Assembly: GCF_030811855.1 (NCBI RefSeq)
Contig: NZ_JAUSRN010000014.1
Location: 1 to 64,000, forward strand
DNA: 64,000 nucleotides
Direction of reading: 5' to 3'
Source: Variovorax paradoxus
GTDB lineage: Bacteria; Pseudomonadota; Gammaproteobacteria; Burkholderiales; Burkholderiaceae_C
The position numbers and the translations under genes were made by a program. Positions 43,536-52,470 of this stretch are shown here, piece after piece. The notes under the pieces were generated by a model, which was not told the DNA's origin, did not search any database, and saw only the letters and a program-made list of their open reading frames with translations. Position 1 is the first letter of the stretch, and each line of letters opens with the position of its first letter.

Positions 43536-45175
43536 TTCTTGTCGTCCGGTTTGCCGCGCAGCAGCGACTCGGGATGGCGTTCGAGATAGTCGGTCAGCAC
43601 GCGCACCGAGCCCGCGGCGCGGGTGAGTTCCCGCAGCGTCTGGCGCATGTCCTGTTGCAACGGCGAATCGTCGGCCAGCGTGCGCTCGGCGTTGTTGACA
43701 GTCTTGCGCACGTCCTTCATGGCGGCGGTGAGCTCGGGCGTCACGTCGGTGTTGATGCGGGTCACGGCCTGCTCGGTGCTGGCCAGTGTCTTGTTGAGCG
43801 CGGCGAGCGTGGTGCGCAGGTCGCCCGCAATCTGCTCGTAAGGCACCTTGTTGAGCTTGCTCGCGATCTCTTGCACCTGCGACTGGATCTCGTCGAGGCT
43901 GTTGGCCACGGTGGGCAGCTCGATGGGGTTCTTGTCCATGTTGATCTTGGCCGGCGGCGCCTTCGGGAAAAAGTCAAGCGCAACATAGACCGAGCCGGTC
44001 AGCAGGTTGCCGTTGCGCAGCTGGGCGCGCAGGCCCTTTTCGGTCAGGAAGCGCAGGCGCTCCTGCTGCGTGGCACGCGACTCCTCCCCGGATTCGCCCG
44101 CGCGGCGTCGCAGGCGGTCGGGGTACACCTGCACCAGCACCGGCATGCGGAACTCGCGCTCGGCACGGTCGAACTCCACACCGATCGACTTGACCTCGCC
44201 GATCACCACGCCGCGGAAGTCGACCGGTGCACCCGGCGAGAGGCCGCGCAGCGATTGGTTGAAATACATCAGCAGCGTTTGCGGTGGACCATCGGGCTCC
44301 TTCATGGCCGTGGTCTCGTCTTCGGCCAACGTGAAGGCCGTGTTCTCTTTAGCGAGCGGCCCCATGGCATCGTCGGGCGCCTTGAAGGCGATGCCGCCGA
44401 GCAGGATGGTGGCCAGCGATTGCGTGCGCAGCGTGAAGCCGCTTGCACTCAGCTGCGCATCGATACCGCTGGCTTGCCAGAAGCGCGTGTTGACGCCCAC
44501 GAACTTGTCGTATGGCGCGTTGACGAACACCCGCAGCGTCACGCCGCGGCCGTCGCCGTCGAGCTGGTAGGCCGCCACTTGGCCCACCTTGACGCGCCGG
44601 AAATACACCGGCGATCCCACGTCGAGCGACCCAATGTCGGTCGCGCGCAGCAAGAACTGCTGGCCCGAGGCATCGCGCGTGACGATGGGCGGAACCTCCA
44701 GCCCCTTGAACTCGCTCGCAGTTTCCTTCGACACGCCGGCATCGGCGCCAATGTAGGCGCCCGACAGCAAGGTGCCCAGGCCGGAGATGCCGGAAGTGTC
44801 CAGGCGCGGCCGCACCACCCAGAAGCGCGAGTCTTCGGCGGTGAAGCCTTCGGCTTCCTTGTTGAGCTGCACCTGCACGCGCACGTGCGAGCGGTCGCGC
44901 GCAAGCCGCAGGCTTTGTACCGTGCCGATCTGCACGTCCTTGTACTTGACCGCCGTCTTGTTGGCCTCCAGGCCTTCCGCGGTTTCGAAGGTGAGCACGA
45001 TCTCGGGCCCACGCTCCATCAAGATGCGGACGACCAGCATCACGCCAACCAGCGCGGCCACGATGGGAATCAGCCAGATCAGCGAGGGCAGCCATTCGCG
45101 CCGCCGCACCACGCGCGGCGGAGGCAGGCCCGCAGGGGCCGGTTTTTCGTCGGGTCTCGCTTCTTCGTCACTCAT
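43532..45175 (-). CDS. pqiB: PqiB: MCE-domain intermembrane transport protein
   Basis: A 547-residue protein with one N-terminal membrane helix (about 32-52) followed by three MlaD/MCE domains (about 55-150, 170-260 and 290-400) and a long helical C-terminal part (about 440-540). MCE domains form hexameric rings stacked in a tube; the PqiB tube spans the periplasm and is thought to move lipids. FRRVKVGQVAAYQLD and DFRGVVIGEVKSIGVEFD are typical MCE strands. It overlaps the genes on both sides by 4 bases. Confidence 0.95.
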   Translation of the reverse strand: MSDEEARPDEKPAPAGLPPPRVVRRREWLPSLIWLIPIVAALVGVMLVVRILMERGPEIVLTFETAEGLEANKTAVKYKDVQIGTVQSLRLARDRSHVRVQVQLNKEAEGFTAEDSRFWVVRPRLDTSGISGLGTLLSGAYIGADAGVSKETASEFKGLEVPPIVTRDASGQQFLLRATDIGSLDVGSPVYFRRVKVGQVAAYQLDGDGRGVTLRVFVNAPYDKFVGVNTRFWQASGIDAQLSASGFTLRTQSLATILLGGIAFKAPDDAMGPLAKENTAFTLAEDETTAMKEPDGPPQTLLMYFNQSLRGLSPGAPVDFRGVVIGEVKSIGVEFDRAEREFRMPVLVQVYPDRLRRRAGESGEESRATQQERLRFLTEKGLRAQLRNGNLLTGSVYVALDFFPKAPPAKINMDKNPIELPTVANSLDEIQSQVQEIASKLNKVPYEQIAGDLRTTLAALNKTLASTEQAVTRINTDVTPELTAAMKDVRKTVNNAERTLADDSPLQQDMRQTLRELTRAAGSVRVLTDYLERHPESLLRGKPDDKK

Positions 45176-45891
45176 GCTGGCTTTTCTTCCCTGTTGTCGA
45201 GCAGCGGCTGCTCGCGTTCACGTTCATGTTCGGCTTGTTGCTGCTGCCTGCTGTCCCACGAGAGCCGCGGATCGAAGCTCAGCGAGGCCAGCATGGTCAG
45301 CACCACCACGGAGCCGAATGCCGCAATGCCCACGCCCGCGTTGATAACTGCAAAACCCTGGATCTGCACCAGCCCGGCGAGGAGCGACACCACGAACACG
45401 TCGAGCATCGACCAGCGGCCGATGATCTCGATGATGTGATAGAGCTTGGCCCGCTCGGGCCGCCGCCAGCCGCTGCCGCGCTGCGCCAGCAAGGCAAGCA
45501 GGATCAATACCGTGAGCTTGAATAGCGGCACCAAAAAGCTTGCGATGAAGATGATGGCCGCGAGCCCGTAGGCGCCCGACACCCAGAAATAGATCACGCC
45601 GCTCAGGATGGTGTCGTACTGAGCGCCGAACAGCGTGCGGGTGATCATCACCGGCAGCAGGTTGGCCGGTACGTACATGATGCAGGCCGCGATCAGGAAG
45701 GCCCAGGTGCGGCTCAGGCTGTAGGGCTTGCGCGTGTACAGATGCGTGCCGCAGCGGCCGCAAGGTTCGCCTTCCTGTGCATCGCGCCAGACGGCATCGC
45801 AATGCGGACAGGCCAGGAGGCCGAGCGAGGCGGCCGTTGCCACCGGCGCTTCGTCCTGGTCATCTTCAACCGGGCGGAAGGGGCCGATCAC
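45172..45891 (-). CDS. PqiA-type membrane protein, second half (PqiA2)
   Basis: A 239-residue inner-membrane protein. A cytoplasmic zinc-ribbon-like part (CPHC ... CGRC, about residues 27-50) precedes four predicted helices. I chose a GTG start at 45891 that overlaps the TGA of the upstream gene as GTGA. The E. coli PqiA is a single protein with two such halves; here they are separate genes. It ends in a Gln/Glu-rich tail. It should work with PqiB and PqiC in lipid transport across the envelope. Confidence 0.88.
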   Translation of the reverse strand: MIGPFRPVEDDQDEAPVATAASLGLLACPHCDAVWRDAQEGEPCGRCGTHLYTRKPYSLSRTWAFLIAACIMYVPANLLPVMITRTLFGAQYDTILSGVIYFWVSGAYGLAAIIFIASFLVPLFKLTVLILLALLAQRGSGWRRPERAKLYHIIEIIGRWSMLDVFVVSLLAGLVQIQGFAVINAGVGIAAFGSVVVLTMLASLSFDPRLSWDSRQQQQAEHEREREQPLLDNREEKPA

Positions 45892-46520
45892 GCCGTCTTC
45901 TCCTCGGGCTCGCCGGGCGGGCGGAAAGTCATTTCCCAGAAGGCATTGGGATTGAACGAGAGCACGGCGGTCAGCATGACCGTCAATGCCATGAAGGCCC
46001 AGAGCGCCGGCCCGGCCACCACCGTGGCCATGCTCGACAGCTTGACGATGGCCACCAGCACGCCGAGCAGGAACACTTCGATCATTCCCCAGGGCCGCAG
46101 CATCTGCATGGCGCGCACCAAGATGGCAAAGCCGGCCGGCCGGTGCTCGCGCTGGAGCGGAATCAGCAGGTAGGCCAGGATGCACAGCTGCAGCAGCGGA
46201 AAAAGAAGCGTCGTCGCCAGCACCAGCAACGCCACGATCGACATCCCCTCCGTGCTCAGTACCAGCACCGCGCCGGCCAGCGTGGTCTGGCTGCGCAGGC
46301 CTTGGAGCTCGATCTCGACGATCGGAAACAGATTGGCAATGGCGAACATGATCAGGCACGCCACGGTGAGCGGCAGGATGCGGCGGTGCTGGTCGCCCGG
46401 GTGGCGGTAGAGCTCGGTGCCGCAGCGGGCGCAGCGCGACACTTCGCACCGCTGCAGCGGCGCACGGCTGAAAACCGCATCGCAGCCCGGGCAAACCACG
46501 GTATCAGGTACTTCCGTCAT
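45888..46520 (-). CDS. PqiA-type membrane protein, first half (PqiA1)
   Basis: A 210-residue inner-membrane protein, paralogous to the next gene on the strand. Its N-terminal zinc motif pair is CPGC ... CARCG (about residues 10-36), followed by four predicted helices with IANLFPIVEIELQGL after the first. It is the promoter-proximal gene of the pqi operon. It overlaps the second half by 4 bases at a GTG start, which ensures equal production of both parts. Confidence 0.9.
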   Translation of the reverse strand: MTEVPDTVVCPGCDAVFSRAPLQRCEVSRCARCGTELYRHPGDQHRRILPLTVACLIMFAIANLFPIVEIELQGLRSQTTLAGAVLVLSTEGMSIVALLVLATTLLFPLLQLCILAYLLIPLQREHRPAGFAILVRAMQMLRPWGMIEVFLLGVLVAIVKLSSMATVVAGPALWAFMALTVMLTAVLSFNPNAFWEMTFRPPGEPEEKTA

Positions 46521-46540
46521 GGGGCCGTACCCTAACCTAT

Positions 46541-48004
46541 TCAGCCGTGGGGCCCCGTCGTCTTCAGCCGCAGGCTGCTGAAAACCGCCGCCACGCCCGC
46601 ACAGCAGGCTGCCAGCACCAGCGCCACCACCGGCCCGCGCCCGCCGTGCGGGGTCCAGACGCTGAACACGCCCGCCAGCACCACCGCGCCCAGCGTCTGC
46701 CCCGTGAGCCGCGCCGTTCCGAGCATGCCGCTGGCCGCGCCGCTGCGGTGCGCCGGCGGCGAGGTCACGATGGTGTGGTTGTTGGGCGACTGGAACAGCC
46801 CGAATCCGAGGCCGCACAGCGCCATGCGCCACGCGATGTCGGCATTGCCCGGTTGCGCCGGCAGCGCGGCCAGCAGGCCGAGACCGAGCGCCAGGAGGCC
46901 CAGCCCAATGCCCCCGAGCAGCCCGTCGGGGTAGCGCCCGATCAGCCGGCCCGCGACGGGCGCCATGGCCACGATGGCCAGCGGCCAGGCGGTAATAAGC
47001 AGACCGGCCTCGATGTGGCTGCGCCCATACACCTCGAGCAGCAGGAAAGGCAGCGCGATATAGGCCAGCATTTGCGCGCAGAACGCGGCCACCGAAGTGC
47101 CCATCGACAGCGCGAACACCGGAATGCGCAGCAGGTCGATTGGAAAGAGCGGCACCGCCAGGCTGCGTTGCCGCCGGATATAGACGAAGCCCACGGCAAC
47201 GCCGGCCAGCAGGATCACCCACGCGGACGACGATGGCGCCCCGCCCTCGCGCACGCCGAGCCGGTCGACGCCCAGGAACACCAGCGAGAACATCAGCACG
47301 TTCAGCGCCACGTCGAGCGGCGAGAAGCGCAGCCCCGGCGCGGGCGCCACACGGTTGAACGGCAGCGCCTTCATGCCCAGCGTGAAAACCAGCAGCCCGA
47401 GCGGCACGTTGATCGCGAAGAGCCACGGCCACGAAGCAACCGATAGGATGGCCGCCGCCACTGAGGGGCCCGCCACGGACGACGTGGCCACCACCATCGA
47501 GTTGATGGCCATGCCGCGCCCCAGCAGCGCCGAGGGAAAGGTCAGCCGCACCAGCGCCGCGTTCACGCTCATGATGCCGGCGGCGCCCAGGCCCTGGAAG
47601 GTGCGCGCGACGATCAGCGTGCCGAGCGAATCGGCAAAGGTGGCGCCGAGCGAGGACACCGTGAACACCGCCATGCCCACCAGGTAGACGCGCCGGTAGC
47701 CCACCAGGTCGCCAAGCGACGCCAGCGGCAGCAGCATGACCAGGGTGGCGATCTGGTAGGCATTGACCACCCAGATCGCATGCGACGGGCTGGCCTGCAG
47801 TTCGCGCGCGATACCGGGCAGCGCCAGGTTCACGATGGTGCCATCGAGCACGGCCACCATGATGCCCAGGATGATGACCAGCATGGCGCGGCGGCGCGCC
47901 ACCGGTTCAAGCCCGTCGACCGGCTGCATGGAGGTGGCGTCTTCGGACGCGGGGGCTTCAGCGCCCGGCAAATGGGCTTCCTTGAAGGTCGGAAAAGAAC
48001 GCAT
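46541..48004 (-). CDS. MFS transporter, DHA2-like drug exporter
   Basis: A 487-residue transporter with roughly 14 membrane helices. The AVLDGTIVNLALPGIARELQ region gives the DHA2 signature and GDLVGYRRVY is motif A. The first 45 residues form a polar cytoplasmic leader without homology; the ATG at 48004 is the first in this stretch, and a start near residue 25-40 is possible. The gene is upstream of pqiA1 with a 20-bp gap, so it might be transcribed with pqi. Substrate unknown. Confidence 0.88.
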   Translation of the reverse strand: MRSFPTFKEAHLPGAEAPASEDATSMQPVDGLEPVARRRAMLVIILGIMVAVLDGTIVNLALPGIARELQASPSHAIWVVNAYQIATLVMLLPLASLGDLVGYRRVYLVGMAVFTVSSLGATFADSLGTLIVARTFQGLGAAGIMSVNAALVRLTFPSALLGRGMAINSMVVATSSVAGPSVAAAILSVASWPWLFAINVPLGLLVFTLGMKALPFNRVAPAPGLRFSPLDVALNVLMFSLVFLGVDRLGVREGGAPSSSAWVILLAGVAVGFVYIRRQRSLAVPLFPIDLLRIPVFALSMGTSVAAFCAQMLAYIALPFLLLEVYGRSHIEAGLLITAWPLAIVAMAPVAGRLIGRYPDGLLGGIGLGLLALGLGLLAALPAQPGNADIAWRMALCGLGFGLFQSPNNHTIVTSPPAHRSGAASGMLGTARLTGQTLGAVVLAGVFSVWTPHGGRGPVVALVLAACCAGVAAVFSSLRLKTTGPHG

Positions 48005-48204
48005 TGGACCGATTGTCGCGAAGGGCGGCACCCGGTGCAGGCGTGGGGTCGGCTGACGGCCGTTGCTAATTCTGCACAAAGACTACGACCTTGGTATTCA
48101 CGCCATCCGCGCGAGCGTCAATAGCCATTCGCAAGCATGCAAACGGTCGCTACGCTATCGCCTGTCCGAACAGTCCGATACAACGAATCACAACAACCGC
48201 TTCC

Positions 48205-48210
48205 AGGAGG
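48205..48210 (+). promoter_or_regulatory. Strong ribosome-binding site for the M48 protease gene
   Basis: AGGAGG ends 8 bases before the ATG at 48219. This perfect Shine-Dalgarno core fixes the start; the open frame continues upstream for 52 codons without homology. The remaining part of the 214-bp divergent gap towards the MFS gene shows no clear operator. Confidence 0.75.
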
Positions 48211-48218
48211 AGCACCCC

Positions 48219-50093
48219 ATGGCCATTGCTCGAACAATCCATGCCGATCTTTTTCGCGTGTTTCTTTTAACCCTGGTGTCGCTCTTTGCCATTCCGGCCG
48301 CGACGCTGGTTTTTACGGAGTACGTGCTGCGCACGGAAGACGCCGACTTTCTTCAGGCAATCGAAAAACGCATTGCTTCCGACACCCGCCTGTCGGCCGA
48401 GGACAAGGCGCAGACCACCGCTTTCTACCGCAGCCACCCGCTCTCCAAGGCCTGCGAAGCCACCGCCGAGGAAGACAGGGAGTTCCACGACAAGGTGTGC
48501 CGCCCCAACTCGATGTACTGGCACTTTCACTGGGCCGACCGTGCCGCCCTCTGGACGCTTGCGCTTGGCGCGGCACTGCTCGCGGCGGCCCTGGTGCTGG
48601 GCGCCCTCGCCTTCGCCAACCGCGGCTTGCGCTATGCCAGCTTCGTGGCCGGCTGGCGGCTCATGACGGTGTCGAGTGCGGTCGAGGTCGTGCTGCAAAG
48701 CGCGATGCTGGTGTGGCTGTCGTTCTGGCTCACGGCCTACTTCTGGCAGAGCTACTACGTCAAGCTCATTGCCATTGCGGGCATTGCAGCCGCGGCGGCC
48801 GTGTTCTATGCGATCTACACGCTGTTCAAGAAGCTGCCCTCGGACAACGAGATCGAAGGCGAAGTGGTCACCGAGGCCGATGCGCCGCGCCTGTGGGAGC
48901 GCATCCGCCAGCTCGCCACCCGCGTGAAAACCGCGCCGCCCGACCAGATCGTTGCCGGCATCGACACCAACTTTTTCGTGACCGAGGCGCCCTGCCAGGT
49001 CGGCGGAAACTTGCTCAATGGCCGCACGTTGTTCGTCAGCATTCCGCTGCTGCGCGTGCTCGATCAGTCCGAAGCCGATGCGGTGCTGGCGCACGAGCTG
49101 GCCCACCTGGGCGGTGGCGACACCCGCAGCAGCGCCGCGCTCGGCCCCAAGCTGCAGCAGTTCGACCAGTACACCTGGAAGATGCGCGGCGGCGGCCTGA
49201 CCATCGTGGCGCACTACCTGCTGCGCCTGTACCGCATGATCTTTGCCTTTGCACTGGCGCGCGACAGCCGCGAACGCGAATACAAGGCCGACCGTGTTTC
49301 CGCGGGACTTACGGCGCCCGGCGCCATTGTGCAGTCGCTCATCAAGATCTCGGCGTACGCGAGCTATCGCAACGACGTCGAGCGAAAGCTCTTCGAACAG
49401 AACCGCCAACACGATGGTGCACTGGGCATCGCTGGCTTCGTGGCAGCCGGCCTGCCGCCCTATGCCAATTCGGAGGCCTTCATCGAAACCATGAAGACCG
49501 CCGACGTGCCGCATCCTTACGACACCCATCCGCCGCTGCTCGAACGCATGCGCAACGTGAACCACCACGTGCCCGAAAGCGCCTACGGCGCCATCGTCGC
49601 GACCGCGCCGGCGGCCTCGTGGGCCGACGACATCGAGACCGCCGCCGCCATCGAGCATCGGCTGTGGAGCGACTACGAACAGCGCTTCGTCCAGAACCAC
49701 GAGCTGAGCCTTGCCTATCGCTACGAGCCGGCCACTGACGAAGAGCGTGCCGTGGTGCTGCGCCACTTTCCGCCGGTCGCGTTTGCGCTGAAGAACGACG
49801 AGAGCGTCGAAGTGAGCTACACGGGCCTGCATCAGAGCGTCGATGGAGGCTCTACGATCGGATGGGACGAAGTCAAGGACCTGACCTACCAGGACAACAC
49901 CTTCGGCGACATCCTGGTCGTCACGCACCACGACAAGGGCATGCTGGGCGCGCGAACCACCAAGGTGAAGGTGGGCGGCATCGGCAAGCAGAAGGAGAAC
50001 TTCAAGGCTGTCGTCGGCCGCTATTGGCAGCGGCACCAGATCATGAGGGCGCAGCAAAAGCAAGAGCAAGAGCAAGAACAAGCGTCGTCATAA
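48219..50093 (+). CDS. M48 family membrane metalloprotease with extended C-terminal domain
   Basis: A 624-residue protein with an N-terminal membrane helix (about 10-30), further helices at about 105-130, 148-170 and 178-200, and an M48 peptidase domain. Zinc ligands are His292 and His296 (HELAH) and Glu354 (EREYKADR). The HtpX/Oma1-like fold suggests envelope-stress proteolysis. Residues about 520-605 form a second beta-rich domain of unknown role (TGLHQSVDGGSTIGWDEVKDL, LGARTTKVKVGG). The end is a Gln/Glu repeat encoded by CAAGAG hexanucleotides. It is followed at 2 bases by the globin gene. Confidence 0.9.
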   Translation: MAIARTIHADLFRVFLLTLVSLFAIPAATLVFTEYVLRTEDADFLQAIEKRIASDTRLSAEDKAQTTAFYRSHPLSKACEATAEEDREFHDKVCRPNSMYWHFHWADRAALWTLALGAALLAAALVLGALAFANRGLRYASFVAGWRLMTVSSAVEVVLQSAMLVWLSFWLTAYFWQSYYVKLIAIAGIAAAAAVFYAIYTLFKKLPSDNEIEGEVVTEADAPRLWERIRQLATRVKTAPPDQIVAGIDTNFFVTEAPCQVGGNLLNGRTLFVSIPLLRVLDQSEADAVLAHELAHLGGGDTRSSAALGPKLQQFDQYTWKMRGGGLTIVAHYLLRLYRMIFAFALARDSREREYKADRVSAGLTAPGAIVQSLIKISAYASYRNDVERKLFEQNRQHDGALGIAGFVAAGLPPYANSEAFIETMKTADVPHPYDTHPPLLERMRNVNHHVPESAYGAIVATAPAASWADDIETAAAIEHRLWSDYEQRFVQNHELSLAYRYEPATDEERAVVLRHFPPVAFALKNDESVEVSYTGLHQSVDGGSTIGWDEVKDLTYQDNTFGDILVVTHHDKGMLGARTTKVKVGGIGKQKENFKAVVGRYWQRHQIMRAQQKQEQEQEQASS

Positions 50094-50095
50094 AC

Positions 50096-50569
50096 ATGTC
50101 TGATTCCGAAGACGTTCCAACGCTCTACCAATGGCTTGGCGGCAGCGAGGCGCTGCTTCGCCTGACGACGCGCTTCTATGAAAACGTCAAGGCCGACGCC
50201 TTGCTGGCACCGGTCTTCGCCCACATGGACGCCGATCATCCGGCCCACGTGGCCGCCTTCCTGGGTGAAGTGCTGGGCGGTCCGGCCGACTATTCGCAGC
50301 ATCACGGCGGGCATTCGCACATGATCCGGCAGCACCTGAACCGCCACCTGCAGCAGGAGCAGCGGCGCCGCTGGGTCGGGCTGCTGCTGGAAACGGCGGA
50401 CGAACTCTCGATGCCGGACGATCCCGAGTTTCGTTCGGCGCTGGTCGGTTATCTCGAGTGGGGATCGCGGCTTGCGGTCATCAACTCGCAGCCGGGCGCA
50501 GCGGTGGACGCGGATGCACCCATGCCCCGATGGGGCTGGGGCGAGGTCAAGGGGCCGTATTCAGGCTGA
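50096..50569 (+). CDS. Group II truncated haemoglobin
   Basis: A 157-residue 2/2 globin. It starts YQWLGGSEALLRLTTRFYENVK, which matches helices A-B; the proximal His lies in HSHMIRQHL, and RRWVGLLLETAD supplies the Trp at G8 typical of group II. These proteins bind O2 or NO and protect against nitrosative stress. It begins 2 bases after the M48 gene stop and is likely in one operon with it. Confidence 0.92.
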   Translation: MSDSEDVPTLYQWLGGSEALLRLTTRFYENVKADALLAPVFAHMDADHPAHVAAFLGEVLGGPADYSQHHGGHSHMIRQHLNRHLQQEQRRRWVGLLLETADELSMPDDPEFRSALVGYLEWGSRLAVINSQPGAAVDADAPMPRWGWGEVKGPYSG

Positions 50570-50580
50570 GCGCGCCTCGC

Positions 50581-51195
50581 TCAATACAGGGTAGCCCGCT
50601 GCCGCGCCGGCAACTCGCGATCATAGGTTGCGCCGTCGAAGGCGGCATCGGTCAGCGCCGACAGGATGGCGCCGGGCGTGGGCACCTCGCGACGCACATC
50701 CAAGGGCAGCGGCGCCCAGAGCTGCGAGCGCTGGATCGCGCGGGCGCACTGGAAGAAAACAGTTTCGACCCGGATCTCGATCACGCACTGCGGCGGCTTG
50801 CCATCGACCGCGAAGCGCGCCAGCAGTTCGGGCGCGACCGTGATGCGCGCGGTTCCGTTCACGCGCAAGGTCTCGCCCACGCCGGGAATCAGGAACAGCA
50901 GCGCCACGCGGGGATCGGCCACGATGTTGCGCAGGCTGTCGATGCGGTTGTTGCCGCGGCGCTCCGGCAGCAGCAATGTCTTCTCGTCCTGCACCGCCAC
51001 GAACCCGGGTGGATCGCCGCGCGGCGATGCGTCGAGGCCGCCAGGGCCTGTGGTGGCGAGCACCGCGAACGGCGAGGCGGCAATCAGCGCCTGGTAGCTC
51101 GGGTGCAGGTAAGGCACCTCTTTCTTGAGCGAGGCTTCGCCGGCCTGGCCGAAAAGCGCTTCGAGTTGGTCGATGGTTTCGATGGCATGGGTCAT
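50581..51195 (-). CDS. Pyridoxamine 5'-phosphate oxidase-fold flavoprotein
   Basis: A 204-residue split-barrel FMN-binding protein of the PPOX/general stress type. FAVLATTGPGGLDASPRGDPPGFV is the flavin-site stretch, and LPERRGNNRIDSLRNIVADPRVALLFLIPG follows the usual strand-helix order. Related proteins reduce flavin or biliverdin-like substrates; no substrate can be read here. It is convergent with the globin gene (11-base gap) and lies upstream of the MFS gene in the opposite direction of transcription by only 27 bases. Confidence 0.88.
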   Translation of the reverse strand: MTHAIETIDQLEALFGQAGEASLKKEVPYLHPSYQALIAASPFAVLATTGPGGLDASPRGDPPGFVAVQDEKTLLLPERRGNNRIDSLRNIVADPRVALLFLIPGVGETLRVNGTARITVAPELLARFAVDGKPPQCVIEIRVETVFFQCARAIQRSQLWAPLPLDVRREVPTPGAILSALTDAAFDGATYDRELPARQRATLY

Positions 51196-51222
51196 GGGAT
51201 CGCTCCTTGTTTCTTGTCGTCT

Positions 51223-52392
51223 TCAGCCGGTGGTCCGCGCCGCTTCGGCCGGCGGGGCCGAAGCCTTTCTAACGCAGGCCAGCGCCGCCACCGCAAGCAG
51301 CACCGCGCAGGTGCCGTAGAGCCACGGCGGCGCAACGACGGGCAGCAAGAGCCCGGCCAGGAGCGGCCCGGTGCCGGCGCCGATGTCGCGCCAGACCGAT
51401 CGCGCGGCCAGCGCCTGCACACGCCCGGGCCCGGGCGTGCGCCGCGCCACGATGGGCGGCAGCAAGGGCAGCTGCAAGGCGCGCAGCACCACGATCAGCG
51501 CCGCACAGCTCCACAGCCAGCCAAGGCCGAAGCCCACCAGCGCAATCGCCGTCGCCAGCGAGAGGCTCACCAGCAGGCGCTCGGCGCCAAAGCGCTCCGC
51601 CATGTGGCCACCGACCGGGCTCAGAAGAATTTCCGCCAGGTAGCGCAGCGCCATCAACGCGCCGGCCACGATCACCGCGCCGCCCGGCATCAGGTCTTTG
51701 CCGAGATAGGACAGACCGACGATGAAAAGCCCGTCAAGCGTCAGCCCTTCCATGAACGACCAGGCATCGAGCGTGTTCGGCCGCTTGAATCGTCGCACGG
51801 GCTTTTGTCCGGCACCGTGCGGCAGAGAAGGCAGCCGTCTCGCTGCAAGCACGGCCAGCAGCGAGAACACGGCAAGAATGCCGAAGATGGCGCGCGGTCC
51901 GGCCCAGTGCGCCAGCAGTGCGCCGAGCGGCAGTGCCAGCACGGGCCCCGTCGCGATGAGCGCGCGCGAACGCCCGTTGCGGCGGGCCGCGCCGACAAGC
52001 TCCGCCGTGGCCAGCGACTGCGTCGACAGATTCAGCGCGGCAAAGCAGAGGCCCCACACGAGCCGCAGCGGCAGCAGCGCCCAGAAGCCCGAGAGCGTGG
52101 CGTAGCCCAGTCCGCAGAACGCAGCCGCCACGACGGCGATGGTGCAGGTGAGCCTGTCGCCATGGTGCGCATAGAAGTGCGCCACCCAGCCATAGCCCGC
52201 GATGCGCACGAGCCGATTGGCCGCGAGCAGCATGCCGGCTTCCGCCAGCGTCACACCGAACTGGTCGGCATACATCGGCAGCAACAGGTACAGCACGACG
52301 TCGGCCGGCAGGGAAAGCCCGAGCGCGATGGCCGCATGGCGGGAATTCAGGTCGGTGGCAACTGGCGTTGGAGCGGGCGGGGTGCGAGACAT
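51223..52392 (-). CDS. MFS transporter, 12 helices
   Basis: A 389-residue major-facilitator protein. LGLSLPADVVLYLLLPMYADQFGVTLAEAGMLLAANRLVRI (helices 1-2, residues 25-64 region) and GHMAERFGAERLL in the middle loop are typical. The substrate is unknown. The ATG at 52392 begins right after the divergent region shared with the LysR gene at 52471, a classical LysR-target arrangement, so it is probably activated by that regulator. Confidence 0.88.
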   Translation of the reverse strand: MSRTPPAPTPVATDLNSRHAAIALGLSLPADVVLYLLLPMYADQFGVTLAEAGMLLAANRLVRIAGYGWVAHFYAHHGDRLTCTIAVVAAAFCGLGYATLSGFWALLPLRLVWGLCFAALNLSTQSLATAELVGAARRNGRSRALIATGPVLALPLGALLAHWAGPRAIFGILAVFSLLAVLAARRLPSLPHGAGQKPVRRFKRPNTLDAWSFMEGLTLDGLFIVGLSYLGKDLMPGGAVIVAGALMALRYLAEILLSPVGGHMAERFGAERLLVSLSLATAIALVGFGLGWLWSCAALIVVLRALQLPLLPPIVARRTPGPGRVQALAARSVWRDIGAGTGPLLAGLLLPVVAPPWLYGTCAVLLAVAALACVRKASAPPAEAARTTG

Positions 52393-52427
52393 CGAGGCCG
52401 CATGGTGCGCCGTGGCAACGCCCGCTG

Positions 52428-52442
52428 GCAAACGACATTTGC
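52428..52442. promoter_or_regulatory. Short palindrome in the LysR-MFS divergent region
   Basis: GCAAA (52428-52432) and TTTGC (52438-52442) form a 15-bp interrupted palindrome of a size usual for LysR binding sites, inside the 78-bp intergenic region. The evidence is weak because short palindromes arise by chance. Confidence 0.35.
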
Positions 52443-52470
52443 GCCTGCCTTGCGTGAGAAAATTGCACGC

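Noticed and set aside
43334..45439. Long antisense open frames opposite pqiB, and similar ones opposite tex, the YdiJ-like gene and VgrG
   Set aside because: They arise from GC-rich codon bias; their translations are rich in Arg, His and Ala without known motifs, whereas the sense strands encode clear families.
45172..46520. pqiA as a frameshifted gene
   Set aside because: Both halves have their own start, zinc motif and helices, and overlap by GTGA like other pairs in this operon, so the split looks natural.
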